Notes under the pieces: generated by a model | Databases searched by the model: none | The model's input: the letters and a program-made list of their open reading frames with translations, nothing else | What the model was told of the DNA's origin: nothing | Shown here: piece after piece, positions 1 to 5,974 of the stretch | Numbering within the stretch: the stretch's first letter is position 1 | Layout: every line of letters starts with the position of its first letter | NCBI GenBank assembly: GCA_013335845.1 | Contig: JAAXUU010000097.1 | Span: 1 to 5,974, forward strand | Origin: Actinomycetota bacterium | Lineage (GTDB): Bacteria; Actinomycetota; Coriobacteriia; Coriobacteriales; RUG844 | Reading direction: 5' to 3' | DNA: 5,974 nucleotides | Position numbers and translations under genes: made by a program

Positions 1-585
1 CTCGTGAACCATGCGCTTGGCAGCCTCGATGGAGTCGAGTTTGTGGAACAGGATGTACAATTCTCCGCTTGCAAGCTTGGCGGGCATCTCGGTAAGTCCG
101 AGGATGGAGGTGCCGTCAGGGCACGCATGGCGATTCGCGGGCATCATCAAGCTGCGTCCACGTCGCGCCGCCATCAAGGACTGGCAGAACCGTAAGCGCT
201 CGTCGGGAACAGGGACGTCGGGCAACGGCTCCCCGACGGGAATGAGACTGATGGCGACGGGGTTCCAGCGAAGCCCCAGAACATCGGTGAGGGTCTTAGA
301 CCATGAAGCATAGAGTTCTTCGGTCTCGGCATCGAGAGGAGGAGCCACCTCGCGACTCCCTTGTGCCGCGAGAGCTGCAGCTAGGGGGACGACTCTGATC
401 GCATGACGGGGACATTGTCCCGCGCAGGTTTCGCATCCCCAACAATCCAGCGGACGAACCGCTATCGGACCGCCGGCCATCTCGAAGACGTTGACCGGGC
501 AGAATGCCTCGCACAGACCACAGCTGATGCAGCGGTTCTCGTCGATCTGGATTTCATATTTCGGAGCTTGGTTGTCGACCATCAT
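1..585 (-). CDS. Ferredoxin-DUF169 fusion protein (3' end outside the window)
   Basis: The frame is open from 585 to the left edge: 195 codons with no stop, so the C-terminus is missing. Residues 12-62 form a bacterial 2[4Fe-4S] ferredoxin domain with two CxxCxxCxxxCP motifs: Cys19, 22, 25, 29 and Cys48, 51, 54, 58. A linker leads at about residue 85 into a DUF169-like domain, recognised by WNPVAISLIPVGE (107-119), RFCQSLMAARRG (132-143) and HACPDGTSILGL (153-164). The last motif corresponds to the ACPGG-type signature of the family. DUF169 has no established function to my knowledge; it occurs in anaerobes and methanogens, often beside redox genes. Fusion to ferredoxin suggests an electron-transfer or cluster-dependent role in the cytoplasm. 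The first ATG overlaps the radical SAM stop (TAATG). A second in-frame ATG follows directly at 582 and is better spaced from the GAGG, so either could be used. The ferredoxin domain is certain and the DUF169 call is likely. Confidence 0.85.
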   Translation of the reverse strand, partial: MMVDNQAPKYEIQIDENRCISCGLCEAFCPVNVFEMAGGPIAVRPLDCWGCETCAGQCPRHAIRVVPLAAALAAQGSREVAPPLDAETEELYASWSKTLTDVLGLRWNPVAISLIPVGEPLPDVPVPDERLRFCQSLMAARRGRSLMMPANRHACPDGTSILGLTEMPAKLASGELYILFHKLDSIEAAKRMVHE

Positions 586-1895
586 TACCTCAACTCTTCC
601 TTGCACCAAGGGGGATAGATACGCTTGCCGCTGCGGTCCGTCAGTTGGTAGGAACAGAACGGGATCGTACGGCCGTCGGGCATCGTGACGAGCATGCTGC
701 ATTCGCGTACCCGCTCAAGGTCCATGGTGTTGCAATCCATATAATTCATGATGATAAGGGATAAGCCCTTCGAGGTGTCTGTTCCACGCGCTTCGAGGAT
801 ATCCAAGAACACCGAGCCCTGTGGGCTGTTCGGGTTATACCCATCGAGATATTCCTCTCGCGTGAGTCCGCGCGTCGCGGGGATGTACCCATAAGGCACC
901 GAAGCATCGGGTACGAGGAAGGTCCCGGTATCGCAAAGAGGATGCGAACATCCAAGTGGCCAGATATCATAGGGATCGATCATGCCCTCGGTCTGCTCAC
1001 CGAGCATGAAGATGACATCGCCCATGGTGAGAGGTATGACGCGGTCGGTTTCGAATCGGCCCGAAGTGAATGCCGGTTGCAAGGCGACGCCCGCGACGCA
1101 ATCGGCGTTGTCGAGCGCGAAGCGGATAACGTCGCCGATCTGATCGTCGTTCGTACCCGATACGATGGTCATGGCGAGCACTACCTGTAGACCGGCTTCG
1201 CGGCAACGCTCCACCACTTTCAGCTTTATGTCCAAGAGGTTGGCACCGCAGGTTTCTTTATACACCTCGGGGGTAAGGCCGTCGAATGAAAGATATACGC
1301 CCGTCATTCCCGCTGCCACCAGCGTTTCAAGGTATCCCTCGCGCTGTGCGATGATCAAGCCGTTGGTATTCACCTCGATACCCCAGAAACCTTTTTCGCG
1401 ACCGAGCTTGATGATATCGACGAGGTCGTCACGCATGGTAGGTTCGCCACCGGTGATCTGGACGCCCGTCTCGATGCCGGCGGTCTGCGCGATCGTATCA
1501 TAGAATCCCGCGAGCTCTTCGAACGTCGGATCGAATTTGCAATCCTCGGCCGACATGAAACATACGGGGCAGCGCAGATTGCATTTCTGCGTGACCTCGA
1601 TCTCGACAAGAGTCGCCTTCCGTGCATGCGACGAGCACAGACCGCAGCTTGTCGGGCAGGGCCCGGTCATGGGATGCGTGACCGCCGGCTTGATCGACGG
1701 GAACGCAAGCGAGCAAAGCCACTCGTAATGTTCGGCATCAGGCCAGACGAACGTGGTTGATCGACCATGCTCCTCGCAGGTCCTCTCCATCCAAACCGCG
1801 CCATCTTCATCCGCAAAGACCGTCGCCGGTAACTGCTTCAAACATTCGGGGCAAAGTGCCTGCGTTGTGCGTATTCGCTTCTTCGTTTCACTCAT
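585..1895 (-). CDS. Radical SAM protein, TrsS/Tes-like
   Basis: This 436-residue protein has the radical SAM motif CxxxCxxC at Cys105, Cys109 and Cys112 (KCNLRCPVC), which binds the [4Fe-4S] cluster that cleaves S-adenosylmethionine. The SAM-binding GGEPT follows at 149-153. Before the core lie a zinc-ribbon-like section (CPEC at 15-18, Cys40 and His43 in TCEEHGR) and CPTSCGLC (80-87). The C-terminal part has CSHPLC (316-321), Cys388, Cys399, PDGRTIPFCSYQL (406-417) and Cys431, enough for one or more auxiliary clusters. This layout fits the group containing TrsS (a radical SAM protein that is a selenoprotein in some hosts) and archaeal tetraether lipid synthase Tes. That assignment is from memory; TrsS is the better guess. 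No in-frame TGA is present, so this copy has no selenocysteine. The only ATG near the 5' end is at 1895. Its ribosome binding site is poor: the best purine run, AGAGAGA, is about 14 nt away. The stop overlaps the next gene's start (TAATG). The reaction and substrate are unknown. Confidence 0.88.
   Translation of the reverse strand: MSETKKRIRTTQALCPECLKQLPATVFADEDGAVWMERTCEEHGRSTTFVWPDAEHYEWLCSLAFPSIKPAVTHPMTGPCPTSCGLCSSHARKATLVEIEVTQKCNLRCPVCFMSAEDCKFDPTFEELAGFYDTIAQTAGIETGVQITGGEPTMRDDLVDIIKLGREKGFWGIEVNTNGLIIAQREGYLETLVAAGMTGVYLSFDGLTPEVYKETCGANLLDIKLKVVERCREAGLQVVLAMTIVSGTNDDQIGDVIRFALDNADCVAGVALQPAFTSGRFETDRVIPLTMGDVIFMLGEQTEGMIDPYDIWPLGCSHPLCDTGTFLVPDASVPYGYIPATRGLTREEYLDGYNPNSPQGSVFLDILEARGTDTSKGLSLIIMNYMDCNTMDLERVRECSMLVTMPDGRTIPFCSYQLTDRSGKRIYPPWCKEELR
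588..591 (-). promoter_or_regulatory. Ribosome binding site of the ferredoxin-DUF169 gene
   Basis: GAGG, inside the last two sense codons of the radical SAM gene, is two bases from the first ATG (585) and five bases from the second in-frame ATG (582). The spacing favours the second ATG, while the TAATG overlap favours the first. The protein differs by one Met only. Confidence 0.5.
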
Positions 1896-1958
1896 TATCG
1901 ATTTCGCTTATCTCTCTTATCGAACCAAACGGATATAGGAAGTGGTCGTCTCGACCGT
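1896..1958. other. 63-nt gap between the DUF2064 and radical SAM genes
   Basis: This is the only non-coding stretch longer than 10 nt. On the minus strand it has a perfect 5-bp inverted repeat with a 3-base loop (GGTCG-AGA-CGACC, 1944-1956) just after the DUF2064 stop, with no U-run behind it. A purine run (AGAGAGA) precedes the radical SAM start. I see no convincing -35/-10 pair, so an internal promoter is neither shown nor excluded. Confidence 0.5.
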
Positions 1959-2822
1959 CTATTTATCTATGTACTGGCGCGGATCGTGGTTCTCGTTAGG
2001 GGGAGTCGCTATACGGATGCCCATGAAATCCACCCAGGCTAGCACGCGTTTCGCCACATAGAGATCGGGTTGATGCTTGGCGGCCAACTCGATGGCACGC
2101 AAGCACGATACGGCATGTGCGAGGTCGGTTCCTTCATCGATGTCGGATACCGGCGACAGGAATGCGGAGGGAATATCCTTCTCCTTGATCTTCTCCATAT
2201 ACGCATCGAGCGCCGCCACCCCGTCGAGGTTGTAATAGACCCCTTGGTTGTCGATAGGCGTGTTGTAGCTGAAGCCGACGAGCGAAGTCCCGCACTCCTG
2301 GCAGGGTGCCTGGACGAAACCGGGAGTCCCTAATGATGTGAAATAATCCAACCACGCGAACGCCTGCGTGATGTGAGTCCGCGGCAACGTGGGGATATCC
2401 CCGCCGATCGAGACGACACTCTCGTACCCCAGGTCGAAAATCTGCTTGAACGCATCATCGAAGTGATCGTCGAACGTGGCGCCGTTATCCACCAGATAAT
2501 GGATCTCGCGAGGCCAGGGACCGATCGCATCGTAGAAATCCTTCATGACCTGTACGTTCTCGGCAGGGGTCGTCGAAACATACAGATCGTATACTATCTC
2601 GTCTGCCAACGGGTCCCGTTCGAGCAAAGCGGCGTTCTCGGCCTCGAGGTCGGCAAGCGCCCACATGCCCAATTCCGTCACATCATATAAGCTACGCTTG
2701 AAGAATTCAGCCGCTTGCTCCTCGGAGAAGATACCACCGCGCTCGAGTGTCAGGCGGGTCTTGACCATACCCGCAATCGGTGGCTTGCTGAAAAGCAACA
2801 ATGCATGTTTTTTACGTGCCAT
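1959..2822 (-). CDS. CofC/MobA-like transferase of the DUF2064/TIGR04282 family (rSAM-associated)
   Basis: This 287-residue protein has the nucleotidyltransferase/GT-A-like fold signature of the DUF2064 family. Residues 8-24 (LLLFSKPPIAG followed by VKTRL) form the N-terminal phosphate-binding motif. SIGGDIPTL (138-146) matches the usual GxDxPxL, whose Asp binds metal and nucleotide, and DIDEGTDL (227-234) is the C-terminal DiD motif. The family is annotated as an rSAM/selenodomain-associated transferase or arsenosugar-biosynthesis glycosyltransferase and resembles CofC and MobA. It would use a nucleotide sugar or NTP in the cytoplasm. The protein is longer than the usual 200-230 residues, partly through an acidic stretch at about 55-75. 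The region where relatives often carry a DGG-type motif instead reads PCQECGTSLVGFSY (173-186), adding a CxxC. The start has a strong AGGAGG five bases upstream. It follows the molybdoenzyme by 9 nt and precedes the radical SAM gene, which supports a role in making or attaching a cofactor or small molecule. The actual substrate cannot be told from sequence. Confidence 0.85.
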   Translation of the reverse strand: MARKKHALLLFSKPPIAGMVKTRLTLERGGIFSEEQAAEFFKRSLYDVTELGMWALADLEAENAALLERDPLADEIVYDLYVSTTPAENVQVMKDFYDAIGPWPREIHYLVDNGATFDDHFDDAFKQIFDLGYESVVSIGGDIPTLPRTHITQAFAWLDYFTSLGTPGFVQAPCQECGTSLVGFSYNTPIDNQGVYYNLDGVAALDAYMEKIKEKDIPSAFLSPVSDIDEGTDLAHAVSCLRAIELAAKHQPDLYVAKRVLAWVDFMGIRIATPPNENHDPRQYIDK

Positions 2823-2827
2823 GTGAT

Positions 2828-2833
2828 CCTCCT
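2828..2833 (-). promoter_or_regulatory. Ribosome binding site of the DUF2064 gene, overlapping the upstream stop codon
   Basis: A consensus AGGAGG lies five bases before the ATG at 2822. Its first two bases are also the last two of the molybdoenzyme's TAG stop (TAGGAGG). It is the strongest Shine-Dalgarno in the window and implies efficient reinitiation or coupled translation. Confidence 0.85.
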
Positions 2834-5048
2834 ACTGGATTCTATCAGAGTGGTACACCACGCAGGGAATACCGTTGTACGTCCACGTACCTATCATCTC
2901 CTCGCCCGACGCAATATCACAATCTGTGAGCAGATTCGCGTTCGAACGCCAAATGCCATTGAGTTCAGGCGTACCCTCTTCTTCCTCGGGGTACCACCAG
3001 CCGTATTCGACCCCCACGAGACCGTCTTTCATCTCGGTTGTCGCCACGAAATACCGTGCCTCCCCTTTATCGGTGGCAACGGTTATCGCATCGCCCTCAT
3101 TAAAACCAAGGGAGGCGGCGGTTGTCACGCTCATTTCTGCCAGCGGTTTGGGGTGACTTTTCCTGAAATTCTTGTTATGGAAATAACACGACGCATAATA
3201 GGGCTGCATACGTGCGCCGGTGATAAGCGTGAGGGGCTCCCCTTTTGAAAGTGACTTCCGTGAAAGCGCCTCCGCGCGCTGCTTGGGAACAGGGAGGCGC
3301 TCCCCGCCGATAGTCGGGAGGAATTCGCTCACGAGTTCGACCTTTCCCGTCGTTGTCGCGAAACCGAAGGGCTCTCCCGTCGCCGGGTTTATCTGGGCAT
3401 GCTTTCCGAAATCAGCCGGCTGATAGTACAAGCCCGTTTCGCAGAACCATTCCCATGAAACACCGGCAGGTTCGAGCGTCCTGGCGAACGCCTCCTCGAG
3501 TGTGGCATCGGGCCAATACTCCCCCTGCCCCATACGGATCCCGAGTTCACGCCAGAACTCATAGTCCGTCCTGCGCTCGTAATAAGGCTCCACGGCACGC
3601 GGGCCGCCATATCCCATGTTCGCGACGCCACCGTGAGCTTGGAACAAGGGGCGCTCGAGGGCTCCGGCGCTCGGGAGGATGTAATCCGCCAATTGCGCCG
3701 TGGGTGTCCTGTAATATTCGAGCACGACCAATAGGTCGAGCGATTGGAGAGCCTCGTAAACCAGGTGCGTATCGGCATAGGTGAGCAAGGGATTCGTAGC
3801 CATAACGATCAAGGCACGTACGGGATAGGGTTCTCCCGTAAGCATCGCCTTCCATACAAGACTGGGGTGCGCCGAAGTCAGATACCGCGCGGGCAAGGTA
3901 CGCCCGAGCTTCTCGGTACATATCCGAGCCGCCGCGAAACCATCGTAGGACTGCAAAGGAGTGTGCCCTATGTTGAGCTGCATCGCCTTATGTTCCGGCG
4001 TCATCCAGTCGCTCATCTCGAGCATCACTTCGGGAACATAATCGCTCATCTCGGTTATGAGGCACGCACCCGCACGATCGACATTGCCGGTGACCGCGCG
4101 GAGGATCGCAAGAGCCCTGTGGGTGGGCGCCACGTTCGGCCCCACCTGGTCGATGCCACGGCCCGAAAGCAGGGCACAGGGATAATCACCCGAGAAGATC
4201 CGGGCGGCAGTGACGATATCATCGATTGGAATCCCACATTCGCGAGACACATACGCAGGTGTATAACCTGCGACATGCTCGCATAAATCATCGAAGCCGT
4301 GGCACCATCGTTCGACGAAGTCATGGTCGTACCGGTCTTCAGCGATGATCACATTGATGAGTCCGAGCGCGAGTGTGCAATCGGTTCCGGGATTGGGTGC
4401 GAGCCATAGGCTGGCATGCGCCGCTGTTCGTGTTTTACGAGGGTCGACCACCACCAGTGGGATGTCGGTCTTCGAAATCGAGATGATCGAACGCCAGAAC
4501 GAGGAGTTGTCGGATTGCGCAGGATTCGTTCCCCACAAGAACACGGCGCCGCTCCGATTCGGGTCGATGTCGGCCTCGATCGACCAACCGAGGGTAAGCG
4601 CATCCATCCAGATACGCGGATTCCAGCAGATCTGCCCGATACCCATGTTATTCGGACTGCCGAATAGATTCATGAAACGGTGGAGCGGCCAGAATGTGGC
4701 ATGGGGACCACCGATGGCGGTAGCGAGCGTCTGCGGGCCGTACTCAGTTGCGAGTTTCTCCAGCCGTGAAGCGATATCGTCAAGTGCTTCTTCCCACGTG
4801 ACGCGCTCCCATTTCCCACTACCCCTTTCGCCGACACGACGCAAGGGATGATTCACACGATAAGGACTATCAAGGACTTCCATGTTGGTCTGCCAACGCC
4901 GGCAGCCCTTGAGTACGTTCTCGTCGTATGGATACCGTGTCGGGTCGGGTGCGAGAGCTGTGACGCGCCCGTCCTCGACCGTGGCCTCGAGGCCGCAGAG
5001 ATAGCCGCAGAAATGACAGTTGCTCTTCGCTATGCGCGACTCAACCAT
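2832..5048 (-). CDS. Molybdopterin (Mo/W) oxidoreductase, DMSO reductase superfamily, acetylene hydratase-like
   Basis: This 738-residue protein is a catalytic subunit carrying a bis-pterin Mo or W cofactor. The N-terminal [4Fe-4S] motif is Cys11, Cys14, Cys18 and Cys49 (CxxCxxxCx30C). The central molybdopterin domain has the VVVDPRKT stretch (199-206), GTDCTLALGLINVI (221-234) and RTPTAQLADYILP (447-459). The dinucleotide-binding domain covers about 600-738. From memory of family sequences, the closest match is tungsten acetylene hydratase and related enzymes, and length agrees with it (about 730 aa). Cys141, in GQICWNPR after the MNLFGSPN stretch, sits where acetylene hydratase has its metal-binding Cys141. 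The hydratase's catalytic Asp13 in the cluster motif appears as Gly15 here (CHFCGYLC), so acetylene hydration is unlikely. There is no Tat signal, so the enzyme is cytoplasmic. I chose the ATG at 5048 over the longer open frame because it has a good AGGAG, overlaps the upstream stop and begins just before the Fe-S motif; the 90 upstream codons are an out-of-frame shadow of the CCG gene. The substrate is unknown. Confidence 0.93.
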   Translation of the reverse strand: MVESRIAKSNCHFCGYLCGLEATVEDGRVTALAPDPTRYPYDENVLKGCRRWQTNMEVLDSPYRVNHPLRRVGERGSGKWERVTWEEALDDIASRLEKLATEYGPQTLATAIGGPHATFWPLHRFMNLFGSPNNMGIGQICWNPRIWMDALTLGWSIEADIDPNRSGAVFLWGTNPAQSDNSSFWRSIISISKTDIPLVVVDPRKTRTAAHASLWLAPNPGTDCTLALGLINVIIAEDRYDHDFVERWCHGFDDLCEHVAGYTPAYVSRECGIPIDDIVTAARIFSGDYPCALLSGRGIDQVGPNVAPTHRALAILRAVTGNVDRAGACLITEMSDYVPEVMLEMSDWMTPEHKAMQLNIGHTPLQSYDGFAAARICTEKLGRTLPARYLTSAHPSLVWKAMLTGEPYPVRALIVMATNPLLTYADTHLVYEALQSLDLLVVLEYYRTPTAQLADYILPSAGALERPLFQAHGGVANMGYGGPRAVEPYYERRTDYEFWRELGIRMGQGEYWPDATLEEAFARTLEPAGVSWEWFCETGLYYQPADFGKHAQINPATGEPFGFATTTGKVELVSEFLPTIGGERLPVPKQRAEALSRKSLSKGEPLTLITGARMQPYYASCYFHNKNFRKSHPKPLAEMSVTTAASLGFNEGDAITVATDKGEARYFVATTEMKDGLVGVEYGWWYPEEEEGTPELNGIWRSNANLLTDCDIASGEEMIGTWTYNGIPCVVYHSDRIQ

Positions 5049-5974
5049 TATGCGTCTCCTTCCGGGAAAACAAGGTCTGTATCGGCAAAATATAACTCGA
5101 GTTCCTCTGCCGTGAATTCTGAGCGCAAACGGTCTGCTGTATGCCCGTTCGAACTCAAATCGACGGCGGTGTCGAATATATACTCGAGATAATGATGGGT
5201 CGGAATAGGATGCTCGATCTGCGTGAGCGTATTCAGGCAACTGATACAGGAGCACATGATGGATCCTGCACCTGCGTCCAACGCCTCTTGGACACGACGT
5301 GTCGTGCGCGTCTCGCAAAGGGATGGATCATAGGCTGATACAAGTCCTCCGGCTCCGCAGCAAAGGGTGTCGGTTCCGTAATGCTCCATCTCGATCTGAT
5401 CGACTTGACCGAACAAAATCCTCGTGTTCGACCCGAAAACGTTCCCGCAACGGTCGGGGCACGAGTCGTGGACCGTCACAGGTGTGAGACCCTCAAGCCG
5501 CATAGGGTCGATGGTGATTCCCCGTTCAACGAGGACCTCAGGCAATGCGAGTAGTTCGATATCGCTCGCCGCATCGTTCAAGCTGCACACTTGTTTGAGC
5601 ATGCTGTAACAGTTTGGACAGGCGGTGATCACGCGGGTGGTACCGGAATCCACCAGAGCCTGCGCAAGATCGGTCTGATAGGATCCCATCGCATCGAATG
5701 CCGCCATGAAATCGAGTGTCTTCCCACAACAGACGGCCGAGATACCTCCCACCTCACCTTGCTCTTTGAGCCAGCCATACACTTCCTGTGCAAGGCTCGG
5801 AGTATAGGAGGATAGGGAGCAGCCTGCGAAGAACAAGGTCGTGTTGCCCTCGAAGGCACCGGTACCGGCAAGCACGTCCTCATAGACGATATCATTCGCA
5901 TCCCGCAGGATCGAAAAGGAATTGTGCTTATAATCGGTTCGCAATGGGCGGTATACCTCGAATGAAGACACCTG
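5048..5974 (-). CDS. HdrB/GlpC-like iron-sulfur protein with two CCG domains (5' end probably outside the window)
   Basis: The visible 307 residues, counted from a GTG at 5971, contain two cysteine-rich CCG domains (PF02754 type), as in heterodisulfide reductase HdrB, GlpC and LutA-like proteins. Domain 1 has Cys51, the CCG at 81-83 and CPNC at 118-121. Domain 2 has DSCPDRC around 169-175, CCGAGG at 204-209 and the cluster C240, C242, C245. In this family such cysteines bind unusual Fe-S clusters that pass electrons or reduce disulfides in the cytoplasm; I see no signal peptide or membrane segment. The reading frame is still open at the window edge (the preceding codon is CAG), and about 45 residues without a recognisable domain precede CCG domain 1. 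The GTG may therefore be internal, and an upstream ferredoxin domain is possible. The last 40 residues are an acidic tail outside the CCG domains. The stop overlaps the next gene's start (TAATG), which suggests the protein is a redox partner of the molybdoenzyme. The family is clear; the specific role is inferred. Confidence 0.88.
   Translation of the reverse strand, partial: QVSSFEVYRPLRTDYKHNSFSILRDANDIVYEDVLAGTGAFEGNTTLFFAGCSLSSYTPSLAQEVYGWLKEQGEVGGISAVCCGKTLDFMAAFDAMGSYQTDLAQALVDSGTTRVITACPNCYSMLKQVCSLNDAASDIELLALPEVLVERGITIDPMRLEGLTPVTVHDSCPDRCGNVFGSNTRILFGQVDQIEMEHYGTDTLCCGAGGLVSAYDPSLCETRTTRRVQEALDAGAGSIMCSCISCLNTLTQIEHPIPTHHYLEYIFDTAVDLSSNGHTADRLRSEFTAEELELYFADTDLVFPEGDA
5056..5060 (-). 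promoter_or_regulatory. Ribosome binding site of the molybdoenzyme gene
   Basis: AGGAG lies seven bases before the ATG at 5048, inside the last codons of the CCG gene (GAA GGA GAC GCA TAA). It decides the start of the molybdoenzyme, because the frame remains open for 90 further codons upstream. Together with the TAATG overlap it indicates translational coupling of the two genes. Confidence 0.8.

Noticed and set aside
1944..1956. Hairpin GGTCG-AGA-CGACC as a terminator after the DUF2064 gene
   Set aside because: The stem is only 5 bp with a 3-base loop and is not followed by a U-run, so intrinsic termination is unlikely.
2715..3248. 177-codon open frame on the plus strand
   Set aside because: It lies opposite the start of the DUF2064 gene and the end of the molybdoenzyme gene, both well supported by motifs. 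Its translation shows no recognisable domain.
3744..4286. 180-codon open frame on the plus strand
   Set aside because: It is fully antisense to the molybdoenzyme core, has no domain signature, and fits the spurious long frames expected in GC-rich coding DNA.
2832..5048. Annotation as acetylene hydratase proper
   Set aside because: The catalytic Asp in the cluster motif is replaced by Gly15 and the neighbours do not suggest acetylene metabolism.
5049..5318. Upstream extension of the molybdoenzyme frame by 90 codons
   Set aside because: The extension is Arg/His/Tyr-rich, overlaps the CCG domain-2 coding region in another frame, and is not a Tat signal. The ATG at 5048 has a good SD and TAATG coupling.
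1..5974. CRISPR arrays, tRNA/rRNA genes, insertion sequences, long repeats
   Set aside because: I saw no direct repeat series, no RNA gene sequence, no transposase motifs and no terminal inverted repeats; nearly all bases are accounted for by the five genes.

Overview
The window is a densely packed, single-direction gene block on the minus strand of an anaerobic bacterium. It holds five protein genes and is cut at both ends. Everything is coding apart from a 9-nt and a 63-nt gap, and the plus strand carries no credible gene. The mix of a cytoplasmic tungsten/molybdenum bis-pterin enzyme, an HdrB-like CCG protein, a cysteine-rich radical SAM protein and a ferredoxin fused to DUF169, at moderately high GC, fits a strict anaerobe. 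An Eggerthellaceae-type actinobacterium (Coriobacteriia) is my best guess. A sulfate reducer or a high-GC Firmicute cannot be excluded from sequence alone.

Layout in transcription order, from high to low coordinates: (1) 5974-5048, a two-CCG-domain iron-sulfur protein of the HdrB/GlpC type whose N-terminus lies at or beyond the window edge; (2) 5048-2832, a 738-aa molybdopterin oxidoreductase resembling acetylene hydratase, joined to gene 1 by a TAATG stop/start overlap; (3) 2822-1959, a CofC/MobA-like transferase of the DUF2064/TIGR04282 family, whose Shine-Dalgarno overlaps the stop codon of gene 2; (4) 1895-585, a 436-aa radical SAM protein resembling the TrsS/Tes type, after the only real gap (63 nt) and with a weak ribosome binding site; (5) 585 to below 1, a 2[4Fe-4S] ferredoxin domain fused to a DUF169 domain, again joined by TAATG and running off the left edge.

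The overlaps suggest one operon. The Mo/W enzyme is probably the catalytic centre, with the CCG protein and the ferredoxin-DUF169 protein as redox partners. The radical SAM protein and the CofC/MobA-like transferase look like a biosynthetic or maturation pair, as this transferase family is known to travel with radical SAM genes. The substrate is unknown. The Mo/W enzyme lacks the catalytic Asp of acetylene hydratase, so that activity is unlikely. The combination of all five genes is the most interesting feature here.
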